Shown: in pieces, positions 1-9,016 of the stretch | How the letters are laid out: each line of letters starts with the position of its first letter | How positions within the stretch are numbered: position 1 is the stretch's first letter | NCBI RefSeq assembly: GCF_022496765.1 | Contig: NZ_VANV01000014.1 | Location: forward strand, 118,571-182,570 | Origin: Acidaminobacter sp. JC074 | GTDB lineage: Bacteria > Bacillota > Clostridia > Peptostreptococcales > Acidaminobacteraceae | Direction: 5' to 3' | DNA: 64,000 nt | The notes under the pieces: generated by a model | Seen by the model: only the letters and a program-made list of their open reading frames with translations | Told to the model about the DNA's origin: nothing | Database searches by the model: none | Program-made: the position numbers and the translations under genes

Positions 1-243
1 CTGCTCACATAAAATTACAGAATCCTTATTCAAACCATTTCCCTTGCCAGGAAGCTCCACATGAGTTGGTAGTTTAGACTTTGTAATTTGTGCAGTAATA
101 GCAACAACTATGACAGTTGGACTGTATTTATTTCCTACATCGTTTTGTACAATGAGTACAGGTCTTTGACCACCTTGCTCAGACCCAACAACTGGACTTA
201 AATCAGCAAGATAAATCTCACCACGTTTAATCGACAAAATCAT
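1..243 (-). CDS. mazF: MazF-type endoribonuclease toxin (partial at window edge)
   Basis: The first 81 codons of a MazF/PemK (NdoA/EndoA) toxin, a sequence-specific mRNA interferase. The start [15 protein letters not shown], the motif [15 protein letters not shown] and the [10 protein letters not shown] strand are typical of the Firmicute NdoA group; the 3' end lies outside the window. The start codon lies inside the end of the preceding antitoxin gene (17-base overlap), which implies translational coupling. Gene order acpS-alr-antitoxin-mazF matches the conserved Firmicute arrangement. Family assignment is secure; target sequence cannot be inferred. Confidence 0.93.
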   Translation of the reverse strand, partial: MILSIKRGEIYLADLSPVVGSEQGGQRPVLIVQNDVGNKYSPTVIVVAITAQITKSKLPTHVELPGKGNGLNKDSVILCEQ

Positions 244-412
244 CACGCTCCATCATTTGATTTACCAATGTCTTTTCATAAGACATTAGGTCGTCAGTAG
301 AGCTAACCATTCCTGATTCTGCAAATCCCAAGTTGATCTGTGCCATTTCTTCATACCCGCTTTTTAGAACGGCATCGTTATAACGGTATACACTTCTGCG
401 TTTACGCTTCAT
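227..412 (-). CDS. Short MazE/NdoAI-like antitoxin lacking a ribbon-helix-helix domain
   Basis: A 61-residue protein directly upstream of mazF. Its middle, [15 protein letters not shown], resembles the toxin-binding C-terminal half of NdoAI antitoxins (RGYMEMAKINL in Bacillus subtilis). NdoAI is about 93 residues and starts with a DNA-binding ribbon-helix-helix; here only a basic stretch [12 protein letters not shown] precedes the toxin-binding part, and the alr stop codon lies 30 bases upstream, so there is no room for the missing domain. It probably still neutralises MazF, but autorepression by the usual fold looks lost. A frameshift in the assembly could also explain the short form. Confidence 0.75.
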   Translation of the reverse strand: MKRKRRSVYRYNDAVLKSGYEEMAQINLGFAESGMVSSTDDLMSYEKTLVNQMMERDDFVD

Positions 413-442
413 ATTTTCTCCTAGCCTCTTTAATCTATTATA

Positions 443-1612
443 CTAAAGAGACATGATATAATCAACTACTTTGACAACCTTCCCCGAGCTTTTATATACC
501 CTTGGAACACGTCTGTTAATCATACAAACAACCTCATAGTTAATTGTATCTAAATGTCCTGCAATATCATCTATTGTAATGGCCATTTGACCGTCTTTTC
601 CAAATAATATAACTTCATCACCAATGGCTACATCTATACCAGTTACATCAATCATGCACTGGTCCATACAGATACGGCCTATTACAGGCACTTTCTTATC
701 TTTGCCTTTAATAATGGCTTCTGCTTTAAAAGTTAAGCTTCTAGAAAAACCATCGGCATAACCGATAGGGAGTGTTCCAATTTTTCTTACCTCATCCGTC
801 ACATACTTATGTCCATAAGAAACACCTACATTAGGTTCAACTTCTTGCACCCTAGAAATTTTAGTATGAAGCGACATAACCTCTTTGAGTTTTACATCAT
901 CTCTATTGACTTCATCTGATGGATACAGACCATATAGCATAATACCTGCTCTAACCATATCGTAATTGTATTCTGGCAGGTCTATGATAGAAGCAGAATT
1001 AGATACATGATAGATATCTAGTACAATCCCCTTTTCTTCTAGACCTTTTCTTATAAACTCAAAGTTTTCAACTTGCTTTTGAGTGGTTGTCTTATCAAAT
1101 TCATCAGCTCTTGCAAAGTGGGTATACATGCCTTCTACATATAAGTTCTCACACTTTTTCATTTCTTCAATCGCTTCAATCGTTTTCGATTCTGGCATCA
1201 TACCAAGACGCGTCATACCTGTATCCAACTTGATATGCACTTTCAAAGTCTTATTTAATGATTTTGCAATCTCATTAAACTTTCGCGCTTGATCATTCGT
1301 GTAAATCGTTTGTATTAAGTTGTTTTCAACTGCAAGATGAACAGAAGATTCCTCCGTAAATCCTAGGATAAGGATTTCGGTTTCTTTAAATGTTTTTCTC
1401 AATTGGAGTGCTTCAGTAAGTGTTGCAACAGCTAATCTGTCTGCACCATTATCTAACAAAGTTCTTGCAATATGAACCGCGCCATGTCCATAACCATCTG
1501 CCTTAATAACAGCAGTCACTTTTGCATCATTTTTCGTTACACGTCTCACTTCAGATATATTGTGTGCTAAGTGATCTAAATTAATTTCTACCCATACTGC
1601 TCTATTTAACAT
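443..1612 (-). CDS. alr: Alanine racemase
   Basis: PLP-dependent interconversion of L- and D-alanine for peptidoglycan synthesis, in the cytoplasm. The N-terminal motif AVIKADGYGHG carries the PLP lysine (residue 37) and VSYGHKY the second catalytic tyrosine (about 266); a C-terminal beta domain with GRICMDQCMID follows. Length 389 residues is normal. I chose the ATG at 1612 because a GGGGG ribosome site lies six bases upstream; longer in-frame starts exist up to 1639. The start overlaps the end of acpS by 11 bases, so the two are probably co-translated. Confidence 0.96.
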   Translation of the reverse strand: MLNRAVWVEINLDHLAHNISEVRRVTKNDAKVTAVIKADGYGHGAVHIARTLLDNGADRLAVATLTEALQLRKTFKETEILILGFTEESSVHLAVENNLIQTIYTNDQARKFNEIAKSLNKTLKVHIKLDTGMTRLGMMPESKTIEAIEEMKKCENLYVEGMYTHFARADEFDKTTTQKQVENFEFIRKGLEEKGIVLDIYHVSNSASIIDLPEYNYDMVRAGIMLYGLYPSDEVNRDDVKLKEVMSLHTKISRVQEVEPNVGVSYGHKYVTDEVRKIGTLPIGYADGFSRSLTFKAEAIIKGKDKKVPVIGRICMDQCMIDVTGIDVAIGDEVILFGKDGQMAITIDDIAGHLDTINYEVVCMINRRVPRVYKSSGKVVKVVDYIMSL

Positions 1613-1985
1613 CTTCATCCCCCTTAACGCCCGCGGCATTTGCTACAGCATATGTTTTACAATGTGAAATAGAAACCAAAACTTTGCCGATTTCAGCTTC
1701 ATCAGCAATGCTTTTAGCCTGACCATGTAAAACAACAAAAGGCGCTCCAAACTCAGTATGCTTGATTTCTATGTCTTTCCACGAATATCTCACACCTGTC
1801 CCGAGTACTTTGGAAACGGCTTCTTTGGCTGCAAAAAAACCTGCAATTGTTTCTGCTTTTTCCCCTTTATTTATATAGTAGTTTTGCTCGTATTCAGTAA
1901 AGAGTTTATCTAAAAAACCGGATTGTTTTTCTATGGCTCTCTTGATTCTGTCAATTTCTATTATATCAATTCCAATACCTAGCAT
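1602..1985 (-). CDS. acpS: Holo-[acyl-carrier-protein] synthase
   Basis: Transfers the 4'-phosphopantetheine arm of CoA to acyl carrier protein. Small trimeric AcpS type of 127 residues: MLGIGIDIIEIDRI at the start carries the metal-binding aspartate, and FFAAKEAVSKVLGTG is the second family signature with the conserved glutamate. The start at 1985 follows GGAGG with good spacing; the upstream in-frame ATGs are less likely. First gene of the acpS-alr-antitoxin-mazF unit, with a well-formed promoter just upstream. Confidence 0.96.
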   Translation of the reverse strand: MLGIGIDIIEIDRIKRAIEKQSGFLDKLFTEYEQNYYINKGEKAETIAGFFAAKEAVSKVLGTGVRYSWKDIEIKHTEFGAPFVVLHGQAKSIADEAEIGKVLVSISHCKTYAVANAAGVKGDEDVK

Positions 1986-2027
1986 AACGACCTCCATTAA
2001 AGTCATTCAAAGGGTTCAAGCGATTTC

Positions 2028-2056
2028 AGTATAGCACTATAATCTTTTCATTGCAA
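2028..2056 (-). promoter_or_regulatory. Sigma-A-type promoter of acpS operon
   Basis: On the minus strand TTGCAA (2051-2056), 17 bases, then TATACT (2028-2033). It lies 43 bases upstream of the acpS start and downstream of the terminator of the preceding carboxyltransferase gene. Confidence 0.7.
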
Positions 2057-2082
2057 GAAAAAAAGACTACCTTTCGGTAGCC
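2057..2082 (-). terminator. Rho-independent terminator after pycB-like gene
   Basis: On the minus strand a GGCTACC-GAAA-GGTAGTC stem followed by seven T residues, directly after the stop codon of the carboxyltransferase gene. The T run lies next to the -35 box of the acpS promoter. Confidence 0.88.
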
Positions 2083-3479
2083 TATACTGGATATGTTTTG
2101 TTTTCTCTATCAACCAGTTCTGAATCGATTTTATACTTTTCAGCTTGTCTGTACTTAAAGAAGTTTTCAGCAACTTGTGGGAACAATGCATATGATAATA
2201 CATCTTCTTCTTGCTCTAAGTATTCTTTCATCTGATTTCTAAAGTCAGTTAATTGAGGTTTGATGATATCAGCCGGTCTACAAGTAATGATTTCCTCATT
2301 ACCGATAATTTTCTCAATCATTTCCTGCTTCATAGGTACAGTTGACTTACCATACATACCTTTTACATAAGCTTTAACTTCTTTTGGAATGATCTTGTAT
2401 CTTTCACCAGAGATAACATTAAACACAGCTTGTGTACCAACAATTTGACTTGTTGGTGTAACAAGTGGTGGGAAACCTAAATCTTCTCTTACACGAGGTA
2501 CTTCTTTAAGTACATCGTCAAACTTATCAAGTGCATTTTGCATTGATAGTTGAGATACTAAGTTTGATAACATACCACCAGGTACTTGATATAATAATGT
2601 ATTGATGTTTACACTTAAAACCTTAGGGTTTAATGTACCATCTTTCATATACTTCTCTTTAATAGGATTTAAGTATTCAGCTACTTTGTTCAGTCTTTCT
2701 AAGTCTAAACCTGTATCATATGGCGTATCCTTTAAAGTCGCAACAAATGATTCAGTTGGCGGCTGTGAAGTACCCATTGAGAACGTAGAAATTGCTGTAT
2801 CGATGATATCTGCACCCGCTTCAATAGCTTTTAGATACATCATCGATGCAAGACCACTTGTTGCATGTGAATGAACTTCTAAAGGTACATTGGTATTTTT
2901 CTTAATAGCAGCAACCAATTCCTCTGCATAGTAAGGTGTTAATAAACCCGACATATCTTTGATACATATTGAGTCAGCACCCATGCTTTCCATTTCTTTT
3001 GCAAGTTTAACATACACATCTGTTGTATGAACTGGACTGATTGTATAAGAAATAGCTGCTTGTGCGTGCGCACCAGCCTTCTTAGTTGTCTCAAGAGCAA
3101 CTCTTAAGTTTCTTGTATCATTAAGTGCATCAAAAATTCTAATGATATCAATACCATTTGCCACAGACTTCTTAACAAACTCTTCTACAACATCATCTGC
3201 ATAGTGTTTGTAACCAAGAATGTTCTGACCTCTTAACAGCATTTGTAGTTTGGTATCTTTTACTTTTGATCTAATTTTTCTAAGTCTTTCCCATGGATCT
3301 TCATTTAAGAATCTTAAACAAGAATCAAAAGTCGCGCCACCCCACATTTCTAGAGCGTTGTAGCCAATCTTGTCTAGGTCCTCTAAAATAGGTTCCATTT
3401 CATGATATTTCATTCTAGTCGCGATTAATGATTGATGAGCGTCCCTCAACACGGTTTCCGTAATTTTAACCTTACTCAT
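2082..3479 (-). CDS. Biotin-dependent carboxyltransferase subunit (oxaloacetate decarboxylase alpha / pyruvate carboxylase B type)
   Basis: Moves a carboxyl group between carboxybiotin and pyruvate or oxaloacetate. The TIM-barrel signature ETVLRDAHQSLIATRMK at the N-terminus and SICIKDMSGLLTP (carboxylated lysine) near residue 180 identify the OadA/PycB/transcarboxylase 5S family, followed by the PYC_OADA domain. At 465 residues it ends before any biotinyl domain; no lysine-containing AMKM motif is present, so the biotin carrier must come from another gene outside this window. The start at 3479 follows GGAGG; an in-frame extension upstream is AT-rich leader. Decarboxylase versus carboxylase direction cannot be decided here. 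Confidence 0.88.
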   Translation of the reverse strand: MSKVKITETVLRDAHQSLIATRMKYHEMEPILEDLDKIGYNALEMWGGATFDSCLRFLNEDPWERLRKIRSKVKDTKLQMLLRGQNILGYKHYADDVVEEFVKKSVANGIDIIRIFDALNDTRNLRVALETTKKAGAHAQAAISYTISPVHTTDVYVKLAKEMESMGADSICIKDMSGLLTPYYAEELVAAIKKNTNVPLEVHSHATSGLASMMYLKAIEAGADIIDTAISTFSMGTSQPPTESFVATLKDTPYDTGLDLERLNKVAEYLNPIKEKYMKDGTLNPKVLSVNINTLLYQVPGGMLSNLVSQLSMQNALDKFDDVLKEVPRVREDLGFPPLVTPTSQIVGTQAVFNVISGERYKIIPKEVKAYVKGMYGKSTVPMKQEMIEKIIGNEEIITCRPADIIKPQLTDFRNQMKEYLEQEEDVLSYALFPQVAENFFKYRQAEKYKIDSELVDRENKTYPV

Positions 3480-3500
3480 ATTTTCCTCCATTATATAGCG

Positions 3501-3534
3501 ATTTTGCAATTTTGTAATATTTAAGTTGCAAAAT
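3501..3534 (-). promoter_or_regulatory. Inverted repeat in the leader of the carboxyltransferase gene
   Basis: ATTTTGCAA (3501-3509) and TTGCAAAAT (3526-3534) form a perfect 9-base inverted repeat with a 16-base spacer, between promoter and ribosome site. It could be an operator or an mRNA hairpin. Confidence 0.4.
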
Positions 3535-3548
3535 TTCTTGTCATGTTC

Positions 3549-3576
3549 ATTATACACAAAGTTAAACGTTTGTAAA
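3549..3576 (-). promoter_or_regulatory. Candidate promoter of carboxyltransferase gene
   Basis: Minus strand TTTACA (3571-3576), 16 bases, TATAAT (3549-3554), about 70 bases before the start codon. Confidence 0.55.
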
Positions 3577-3706
3577 ATACAATCGATAAAAAGAATGCCT
3601 ATATGCAAATTTGTTTTCGCAAGAAAGTTAGCTTGCATTTTAGCACCAAGTCCTAATAGTAAGTATTATATCTTAATTTTTCTTAAAATTCAAATAATAT
3701 TGCAAA

Positions 3707-3735
3707 GAAAAAAACCTAGCAGTCTTCGCTAGGTT
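3707..3735 (-). terminator. Terminator of the nrdDG-ABC operon
   Basis: Minus strand AACCTAGC-GAAGACT-GCTAGGTT followed by a T run; the stem begins at the stop codon of the last ABC permease gene. Confidence 0.88.
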
Positions 3736-4528
3736 ATACATGTAAGTCTTTTTTTTCATAGACATAATAACTGATGCCCAAACAAGTAAATATTAAAATA
3801 AAAGATAAGATAAAGGAAAAGCCACTTAAACCTTCAAGGTAAATCATCTTACCATCGAAAAACTTAAAAGGCGTCAGATACTTAACCACATTTAATTCAC
3901 TGTTGATATCTATAATGATGGATAATAAGAAAGTGGATAGCAAAATAGCCGATGACACACTTGTCGCCTTTTTAGTAGATTTCATTAATATCCCCATCAA
4001 AAATCCGATGGCAAAATAGATCAGTTGAATCATAAAAAGACCAATCATCAATTTACCTATCAAATCATTTATAGACGGGCCTTCATTAAAAAGATCAACC
4101 ACTACCACAGAACCGATCCATGTAACAGCATTGATGATAATCATTGCAATTAGACTGGCAATGATTTTCATATGTATCACATAAGATCTTTTTACAGGTT
4201 TGACCATCAAGAAATCTGCCGTTTTATCTCTTTCTTCTTTAGAAACAACCATAGCCCCTTGCATAATGGCATGGATACCACCCACCATAGAGAAATATAA
4301 GAAAAAGACCACATAGTATCCAGATGCCACAGCCAGGTCCATAGACCCAATACCCAGTATGGCCTTTACAGCTATTGGCAGGGAATCAAACATTTCATTG
4401 GCTGCCTCACCCACTTTAGAAAAACCTTCATACTTTACCATACCTACATATATAAGAAATAGTATACTGGTCGACCAAATGATTAAAGATCGGCGTATAG
4501 ATTTTAGTTCTCTTAAAATAATATTCAT
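3734..4528 (-). CDS. ABC-2 type transporter permease (second copy)
   Basis: A 264-residue integral membrane protein with about six hydrophobic segments, the layout of ABC-2 permeases. The stretch KEERDKTADFLMVKPVKRSYVIHMKI is the cytoplasmic coupling region and is nearly repeated in the neighbouring permease (NELRDKTADFLYSKPVMRINIIHSKI), so the two arose by duplication and probably form a heterodimer. The ATPase gene is two genes upstream, with gaps of under ten bases. Likely an exporter of a drug, peptide or lipid; substrate unknown. Confidence 0.85.
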   Translation of the reverse strand: MNIILRELKSIRRSLIIWSTSILFLIYVGMVKYEGFSKVGEAANEMFDSLPIAVKAILGIGSMDLAVASGYYVVFFLYFSMVGGIHAIMQGAMVVSKEERDKTADFLMVKPVKRSYVIHMKIIASLIAMIIINAVTWIGSVVVVDLFNEGPSINDLIGKLMIGLFMIQLIYFAIGFLMGILMKSTKKATSVSSAILLSTFLLSIIIDINSELNVVKYLTPFKFFDGKMIYLEGLSGFSFILSFILIFTCLGISYYVYEKKDLHV

Positions 4529-4537
4529 ATAGCCCCC

Positions 4538-5335
4538 TTAAACAGATGGAATGTCTTTCTTCATTTGACGGATATAAGCGGTTATAGCAAAGATAATAAG
4601 TAAACAGATATTTAATAATAACCACTTATAATCATAGGCTAAGTCCTGAATCAATTGACCTGCATGAAAATAGGCAAATGGCGTTAATGGTGTTAAAGGT
4701 CTTCCTTCAATAGACTCATTTAACATATTGATGATAAAAAACATAAAGACTGTTCCCAAGGAAACAGGTACTACTGACTTCAGTTTATTCATGAAAACAG
4801 ATACCATCATGCCAAAAGTTAAAAAGAACACTTGAGTCAAAAGAAGAGAACCCCAAAACAATGATAAGAGTTTTAATGAAAAATCAGCTTTTACCATTAA
4901 GCTTAGAGTAAATAATGATCCTATAGCAAATAAAATATTGGTAATCAGTATGCATGTGATACCAACCAAAATTTTAGAATGAATGATGTTTATCCTCATG
5001 ACTGGCTTTGAGTATAAAAAATCTGCTGTTTTATCTCTTAACTCATTAGACAAAAGGGATAAACCCAGATTCATGGCCTGGATACCGCCAATTAAAATAA
5101 TATAGGTCATCAAGAAACCTAGAAAGCCAATTTCTGACGTAAAGTTCATCAAATCAAAGCCCATGGCCTTAATAAAGGCTTCAGGAAATGAAGACAATAT
5201 TTTTTCTACAGTAGCCACACTGTCTTGAAACATGGGATAGATTCCAAAGAATACAGCCAGCATAATAAAGAAAGCTAGCACCCAGCCCAGTGTGGGTTTT
5301 ATGTACAGTCTGAACTCATGTTTAAATATATTCAT
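4538..5335 (-). CDS. ABC-2 type transporter permease (first copy)
   Basis: A 265-residue membrane protein with about six transmembrane helices and the same RDKTADFLYSKPVMR coupling segment as its downstream partner. Sits between the ATPase gene (8 bases upstream) and the second permease (9 bases downstream), so all three are translated from one transcript. Architecture fits export systems of the NatAB or bacitracin-resistance type. No signature reveals the substrate. Confidence 0.86.
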   Translation of the reverse strand: MNIFKHEFRLYIKPTLGWVLAFFIMLAVFFGIYPMFQDSVATVEKILSSFPEAFIKAMGFDLMNFTSEIGFLGFLMTYIILIGGIQAMNLGLSLLSNELRDKTADFLYSKPVMRINIIHSKILVGITCILITNILFAIGSLFTLSLMVKADFSLKLLSLFWGSLLLTQVFFLTFGMMVSVFMNKLKSVVPVSLGTVFMFFIINMLNESIEGRPLTPLTPFAYFHAGQLIQDLAYDYKWLLLNICLLIIFAITAYIRQMKKDIPSV

Positions 5336-5343
5336 AAAGCCCC

Positions 5344-6210
5344 CTAGACATAATAGTGCATAAAGATCTCTTCTAGTGTTGGTTCTTCTATCACCAGATT
5401 ATCCACATGTTTAGTATTTAAAAGTCCAATGACCTTATTTATGTCACCCTTGTATAAAAAGTGGACACCATCTTCTTTGATGGATAAATTATTGATTCCC
5501 TCTATTTCAAAACCACTGGTGTCCTTTAAATGAACTGTAAATTTCTTATAGTTGTCACCTTTTAGGGCTTTGATGTCGTCCACACGAATCATGGTGCCTT
5601 CTTTAATGATACCTACCCTATGACACAACTTCTGGACTTCTGTTAAAATATGCGAAGAAAACAAGACCGTTGTTCCTTTCTTATTTTCCTCTAAAATAAG
5701 GTTAAAAAATTTCTGCTGCATCAAAGGGTCTAGACCACTTGTAGGCTCATCTAATATCAAAAGCTTAGGTTCATGTAACAAACCTTGAACAATCCCCACT
5801 TTCTTCTTGTTGCCATAAGATAAATCATCTACTTTTTTAGTCAAATCCAAATCCATGATCTCAGCAAGCTCATACATGCGTTTTGTACAATCCTTTTTAT
5901 AGAAACTGGCAGAGTATTTTAGAATATCAATAACCTTCATATTGTCATAATAAAAAACCTCAGATGGCAAGTAGCCTATTTCTTTTTTTATTTCATAACC
6001 ATATTTAATGATGTCCTTGTCAAATATCTTAGCCTGGCCACTTGTTGGATAAATCAACGAAAGAAGTGTTCGAATGGTTGTAGATTTACCAGCACCATTG
6101 GGTCCAATGAAACCAAATATCTCCCCTTCTTTAACATTGAAAGTTACATTTTCTATGCCAAGTTGTTTGCCATAGTACTTGGTCAGTTCCTTGATTTCAA
6201 TAATGTTCAT
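5344..6210 (-). CDS. ABC transporter ATP-binding protein
   Basis: Cytoplasmic ATPase of 288 residues for the two adjacent ABC-2 permeases. Walker A GPNGAGKST (about residue 36), signature loop DLSYGNKKK in place of LSGGQ, Walker B LLILDEPTSGLD and a switch histidine in SSHILTE are visible. The degenerate signature SYGNKKK occurs in the CcmA/NatA-like exporter branch. A C-terminal domain of about 80 residues follows, as in many exporter ATPases. It begins 8 bases after nrdG, so the exporter is transcribed with the ribonucleotide reductase genes, a linkage without an obvious functional reason. Confidence 0.92.
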   Translation of the reverse strand: MNIIEIKELTKYYGKQLGIENVTFNVKEGEIFGFIGPNGAGKSTTIRTLLSLIYPTSGQAKIFDKDIIKYGYEIKKEIGYLPSEVFYYDNMKVIDILKYSASFYKKDCTKRMYELAEIMDLDLTKKVDDLSYGNKKKVGIVQGLLHEPKLLILDEPTSGLDPLMQQKFFNLILEENKKGTTVLFSSHILTEVQKLCHRVGIIKEGTMIRVDDIKALKGDNYKKFTVHLKDTSGFEIEGINNLSIKEDGVHFLYKGDINKVIGLLNTKHVDNLVIEEPTLEEIFMHYYV

Positions 6211-6218
6211 CTTGCCCC

Positions 6219-6905
6219 CTAGTAGGATCCTTTTACGATTACCTCACCTATATTATACACACTTTTATATCTTTTCTTAAAGGCATACATTTCCTCTAAA
6301 GTAAAATAGTCATACTTGCAATCTACAATTTGACTTTCAGAATACCGATACTGTTGCATGACAAATCTTTTGGCATCAGAAACCATTTCAAACAAGGACT
6401 CAATATCAGCATGAAAGTCCTTAATCATGGTTGTTCTAAACTCATATTCAATGGGTGTATTTTTTATGATCTCCATGGTCTTATAGACCTTAGATAATTC
6501 AAGGTCTCTACCAATTGTATCAGCATATGCAGATGAGGTATTTTTTATATCCATAGCCACATAATCTATCAAAGACATTTGAATAAGCCTCTGTACAACT
6601 TGTGGTCTATAACCATTGGTATCTAGCTTAACATCATATCCCAAAGATTTTACATCTTGTAAAAAAGAAGTTAAACCAACTTGTAAAGTTGGTTCACCGC
6701 CTGATATCACAATACCATCTAATATGTTCCGTCTCTTTTCCAAATGTTTAAGTACGGTCTTTTCACTTATAAGATCATCTGTTTTCAGGATGTTCTTATT
6801 ATGGCAAAAGGGACAAGAAAAATTGCATTTTGATGTAAAGACAACACTGGCAACATGGTCTTTGTAATCTATAAATGATGTCTTTAGGTAATCAGCTATC
6901 TTCAT
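6219..6905 (-). CDS. nrdG: Anaerobic ribonucleotide reductase activating protein (radical SAM)
   Basis: Generates the glycyl radical in NrdD from S-adenosylmethionine. The radical SAM cluster is CNFSCPFC (cysteines 27, 31 and 34), followed by the GISGGEPTLQ SAM-binding motif. At 228 residues it resembles the longer NrdG/pyruvate-formate-lyase-activase-like form found next to Clostridial nrdD. Its ATG overlaps the nrdD stop in an ATGA, so the two are translationally coupled. Confidence 0.92.
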   Translation of the reverse strand: MKIADYLKTSFIDYKDHVASVVFTSKCNFSCPFCHNKNILKTDDLISEKTVLKHLEKRRNILDGIVISGGEPTLQVGLTSFLQDVKSLGYDVKLDTNGYRPQVVQRLIQMSLIDYVAMDIKNTSSAYADTIGRDLELSKVYKTMEIIKNTPIEYEFRTTMIKDFHADIESLFEMVSDAKRFVMQQYRYSESQIVDCKYDYFTLEEMYAFKKRYKSVYNIGEVIVKGSY

Positions 6906-9001
6906 AATTCATACTCTATTCTGTCATCATATTCTTCTCTTTTACCTTCATTCCAGTTTTTAACCGGTCTATGGTAACCAACCACCCTAGACCAGACTTC
7001 TGTTTCTTCTTTGCAGTGAGGACAAAAGAGATGTTCCCCCGGCAAATACTTGTGGTCTGGACAAATAGAAAATGTTGGTGTTAAGGTAATATACGGTATA
7101 CGGTAATTGTGCATGACTTTTTTCAAAGTGCGTTTGACCATATCAATGTCATCGATTCGTTCTGGAACAAAACCATGAAAGACTGTGCCACCCGTGTATT
7201 TGATTTGAAGAGATTCTTGATGATCAAGCGCATCAAACAGGTCTTCAGTTTGGCCAACAGGCAACTGGGTGCTATTTGTATAATAAGGACGCTTATGGCC
7301 AGAAGTCATAATATCTGGGTAATCTTCACGGTCCATTTTGGCAAACCGATATGCAGCACCTTCTGCGGGACTTGCTTCCAAATTGTATAAATGACCTGTT
7401 TCTTCTTGAAACTTCAAAAGGTTTTCATTCATAAAATCCAGTATTTCTTCTGCAAGCTCTTTGCCGACTGGTGTAACAATGGTTTCAGTACCACCAGTAA
7501 AGTTCATGATACATTCATGCATGCCATTAGGACCAATGGTTGCAAAATGATTATGCCAGTATTCTTTATAAGTTGCATAGATGTCTTCTAAGTAATATTT
7601 TGAATAAGGATACAAACCCTTATGCATATTTTCTTCAAGTACACGGCGCTTGGTTTCTAAAGCATCTTTTGATATGACCATCAAACGTTCCAGACGGTTC
7701 ATCAAGTCTTCCATAGAAGTTGATACATAGCCCAGTCTTGCCATATTGATGGTCACAACACCTATGGAACCCGTCTTAGGATTGGCACCAAATAAGCCAC
7801 CACCTCTTCTAAGAAGCTCTTTATTATCAAGTCTTAATCGACAACACATAGAACGCACATCTTCAGGGTCCAGTTCAGAGTTAACAAAATTACTGAAATA
7901 AGGGGTGCCAAACTTGGCTGTCATTTCCATGATTTTATTTGAAACCTGGTTATCCCAGTCCCATCCATCGGTAATATTGTAAGTAGGAATTGGGAAAGTA
8001 AAAACGCGCCCCTTTGCATCACCAGCCATCATAACTTCACAAAAGGCTATGTTGATCATATCCATTTCCTTTTGATAATCACCATACTTAAGGTCATACT
8101 GGATATGACCACCAAGAATTACAGGCAAGTCCTTATGTGTTACCGGTACTTCCTTATCCATGGTGATGTTAAAAAATGGCGTTTGAAAACCTACTCGAGT
8201 CGCTATGTTCATATTGAATATAAATACCTGCATCATCTGTTTAACTTGATTGTAATCTAAGTTATCATGTCTAACAAAAGGCGCTAGTAAGGTATCGAAA
8301 TTTGAAATTGCCTGTGCACCAGCAGCCTCGCCCTGCAGTGTATAGATGAAGTTGACAAGCTGCATCAAAACAGCTTCAAAGTGCTTAGGTGGTGCTGATT
8401 CTACTTTACCAGGCGCACCGCCAAAACCTTTTTTAAGCAAATCTTCTAAAGACCAGCCACAGCAGTAGGTACTTAAAAGACCTAAATCATGTATATGTAA
8501 TTCGCCTGACTCATGCGCATCTCTTACTGAATCTGAATAGACCTGATGGAGCCAAAAGTTTTTGGTCGCTTTTGCTATGATATGGTTGTTTAAACCTTGC
8601 AAAGAGTATGACATATTAGAATTTTCTTTTACACGCCAATCACTTTTTCCAATGTATTCATCAAATAAAGACAATATGTCCATGGCCGATTTTTTAGATT
8701 CTCTATACTCCAAATGTTTGTATCTGTATTTAATATAGGCCTTAGCAGTATGGTGTTCCCCCATAGCCATTAAGGCATCTTCAACAGCATCCTGTATTTG
8801 TTCTACACTTGGCGATTCATTTCCAACCGTCTTATAAACATCACTTATGACCCTGTCTGTTACTGCAACAGATAAATTCTTTAAAGACGTTCTCGGTCGA
8901 TCTTCACCTGATACAACAAGTGCTTTAAAGACAGCAGATTCTATTTTGTCTCTTTCAAATGATGTAACCTCTTGATTCCTCTTAATGATTCTATCAAACA
9001 T
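6902..9001 (-). CDS. nrdD: Anaerobic (class III) ribonucleoside-triphosphate reductase
   Basis: Oxygen-sensitive reduction of ribonucleoside triphosphates to deoxynucleotides. An ATP-cone occupies about residues 1-90; the catalytic barrel follows; a zinc site (ICPDHKYLPG and FCPHC) and the glycyl-radical motif RVVGY (glycine about residue 675 of 699) close the protein. The RVVGY variant instead of RVCGY is common in Clostridial and Thermotoga-type enzymes. The start at 9001 follows AGAAAGAG; the extension to 9052 is leader. Its presence argues for strict or facultative anaerobiosis. Confidence 0.96.
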   Translation of the reverse strand: MFDRIIKRNQEVTSFERDKIESAVFKALVVSGEDRPRTSLKNLSVAVTDRVISDVYKTVGNESPSVEQIQDAVEDALMAMGEHHTAKAYIKYRYKHLEYRESKKSAMDILSLFDEYIGKSDWRVKENSNMSYSLQGLNNHIIAKATKNFWLHQVYSDSVRDAHESGELHIHDLGLLSTYCCGWSLEDLLKKGFGGAPGKVESAPPKHFEAVLMQLVNFIYTLQGEAAGAQAISNFDTLLAPFVRHDNLDYNQVKQMMQVFIFNMNIATRVGFQTPFFNITMDKEVPVTHKDLPVILGGHIQYDLKYGDYQKEMDMINIAFCEVMMAGDAKGRVFTFPIPTYNITDGWDWDNQVSNKIMEMTAKFGTPYFSNFVNSELDPEDVRSMCCRLRLDNKELLRRGGGLFGANPKTGSIGVVTINMARLGYVSTSMEDLMNRLERLMVISKDALETKRRVLEENMHKGLYPYSKYYLEDIYATYKEYWHNHFATIGPNGMHECIMNFTGGTETIVTPVGKELAEEILDFMNENLLKFQEETGHLYNLEASPAEGAAYRFAKMDREDYPDIMTSGHKRPYYTNSTQLPVGQTEDLFDALDHQESLQIKYTGGTVFHGFVPERIDDIDMVKRTLKKVMHNYRIPYITLTPTFSICPDHKYLPGEHLFCPHCKEETEVWSRVVGYHRPVKNWNEGKREEYDDRIEYEL

Positions 9002-9016
9002 TATTATCACTCTTTC

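Noticed and set aside
6902..7000. Loss of the conserved cysteine in the NrdD glycyl-radical motif (RVVGY)
   Set aside because: This variant is common in NrdD of Clostridia and Thermotoga-like organisms, with the same RP-NW-GK sequence after it.
7109..8260. Plus-strand open frames inside nrdD
   Set aside because: Shadows of the nrdD reading frame; no ribosome sites and no family resemblance.
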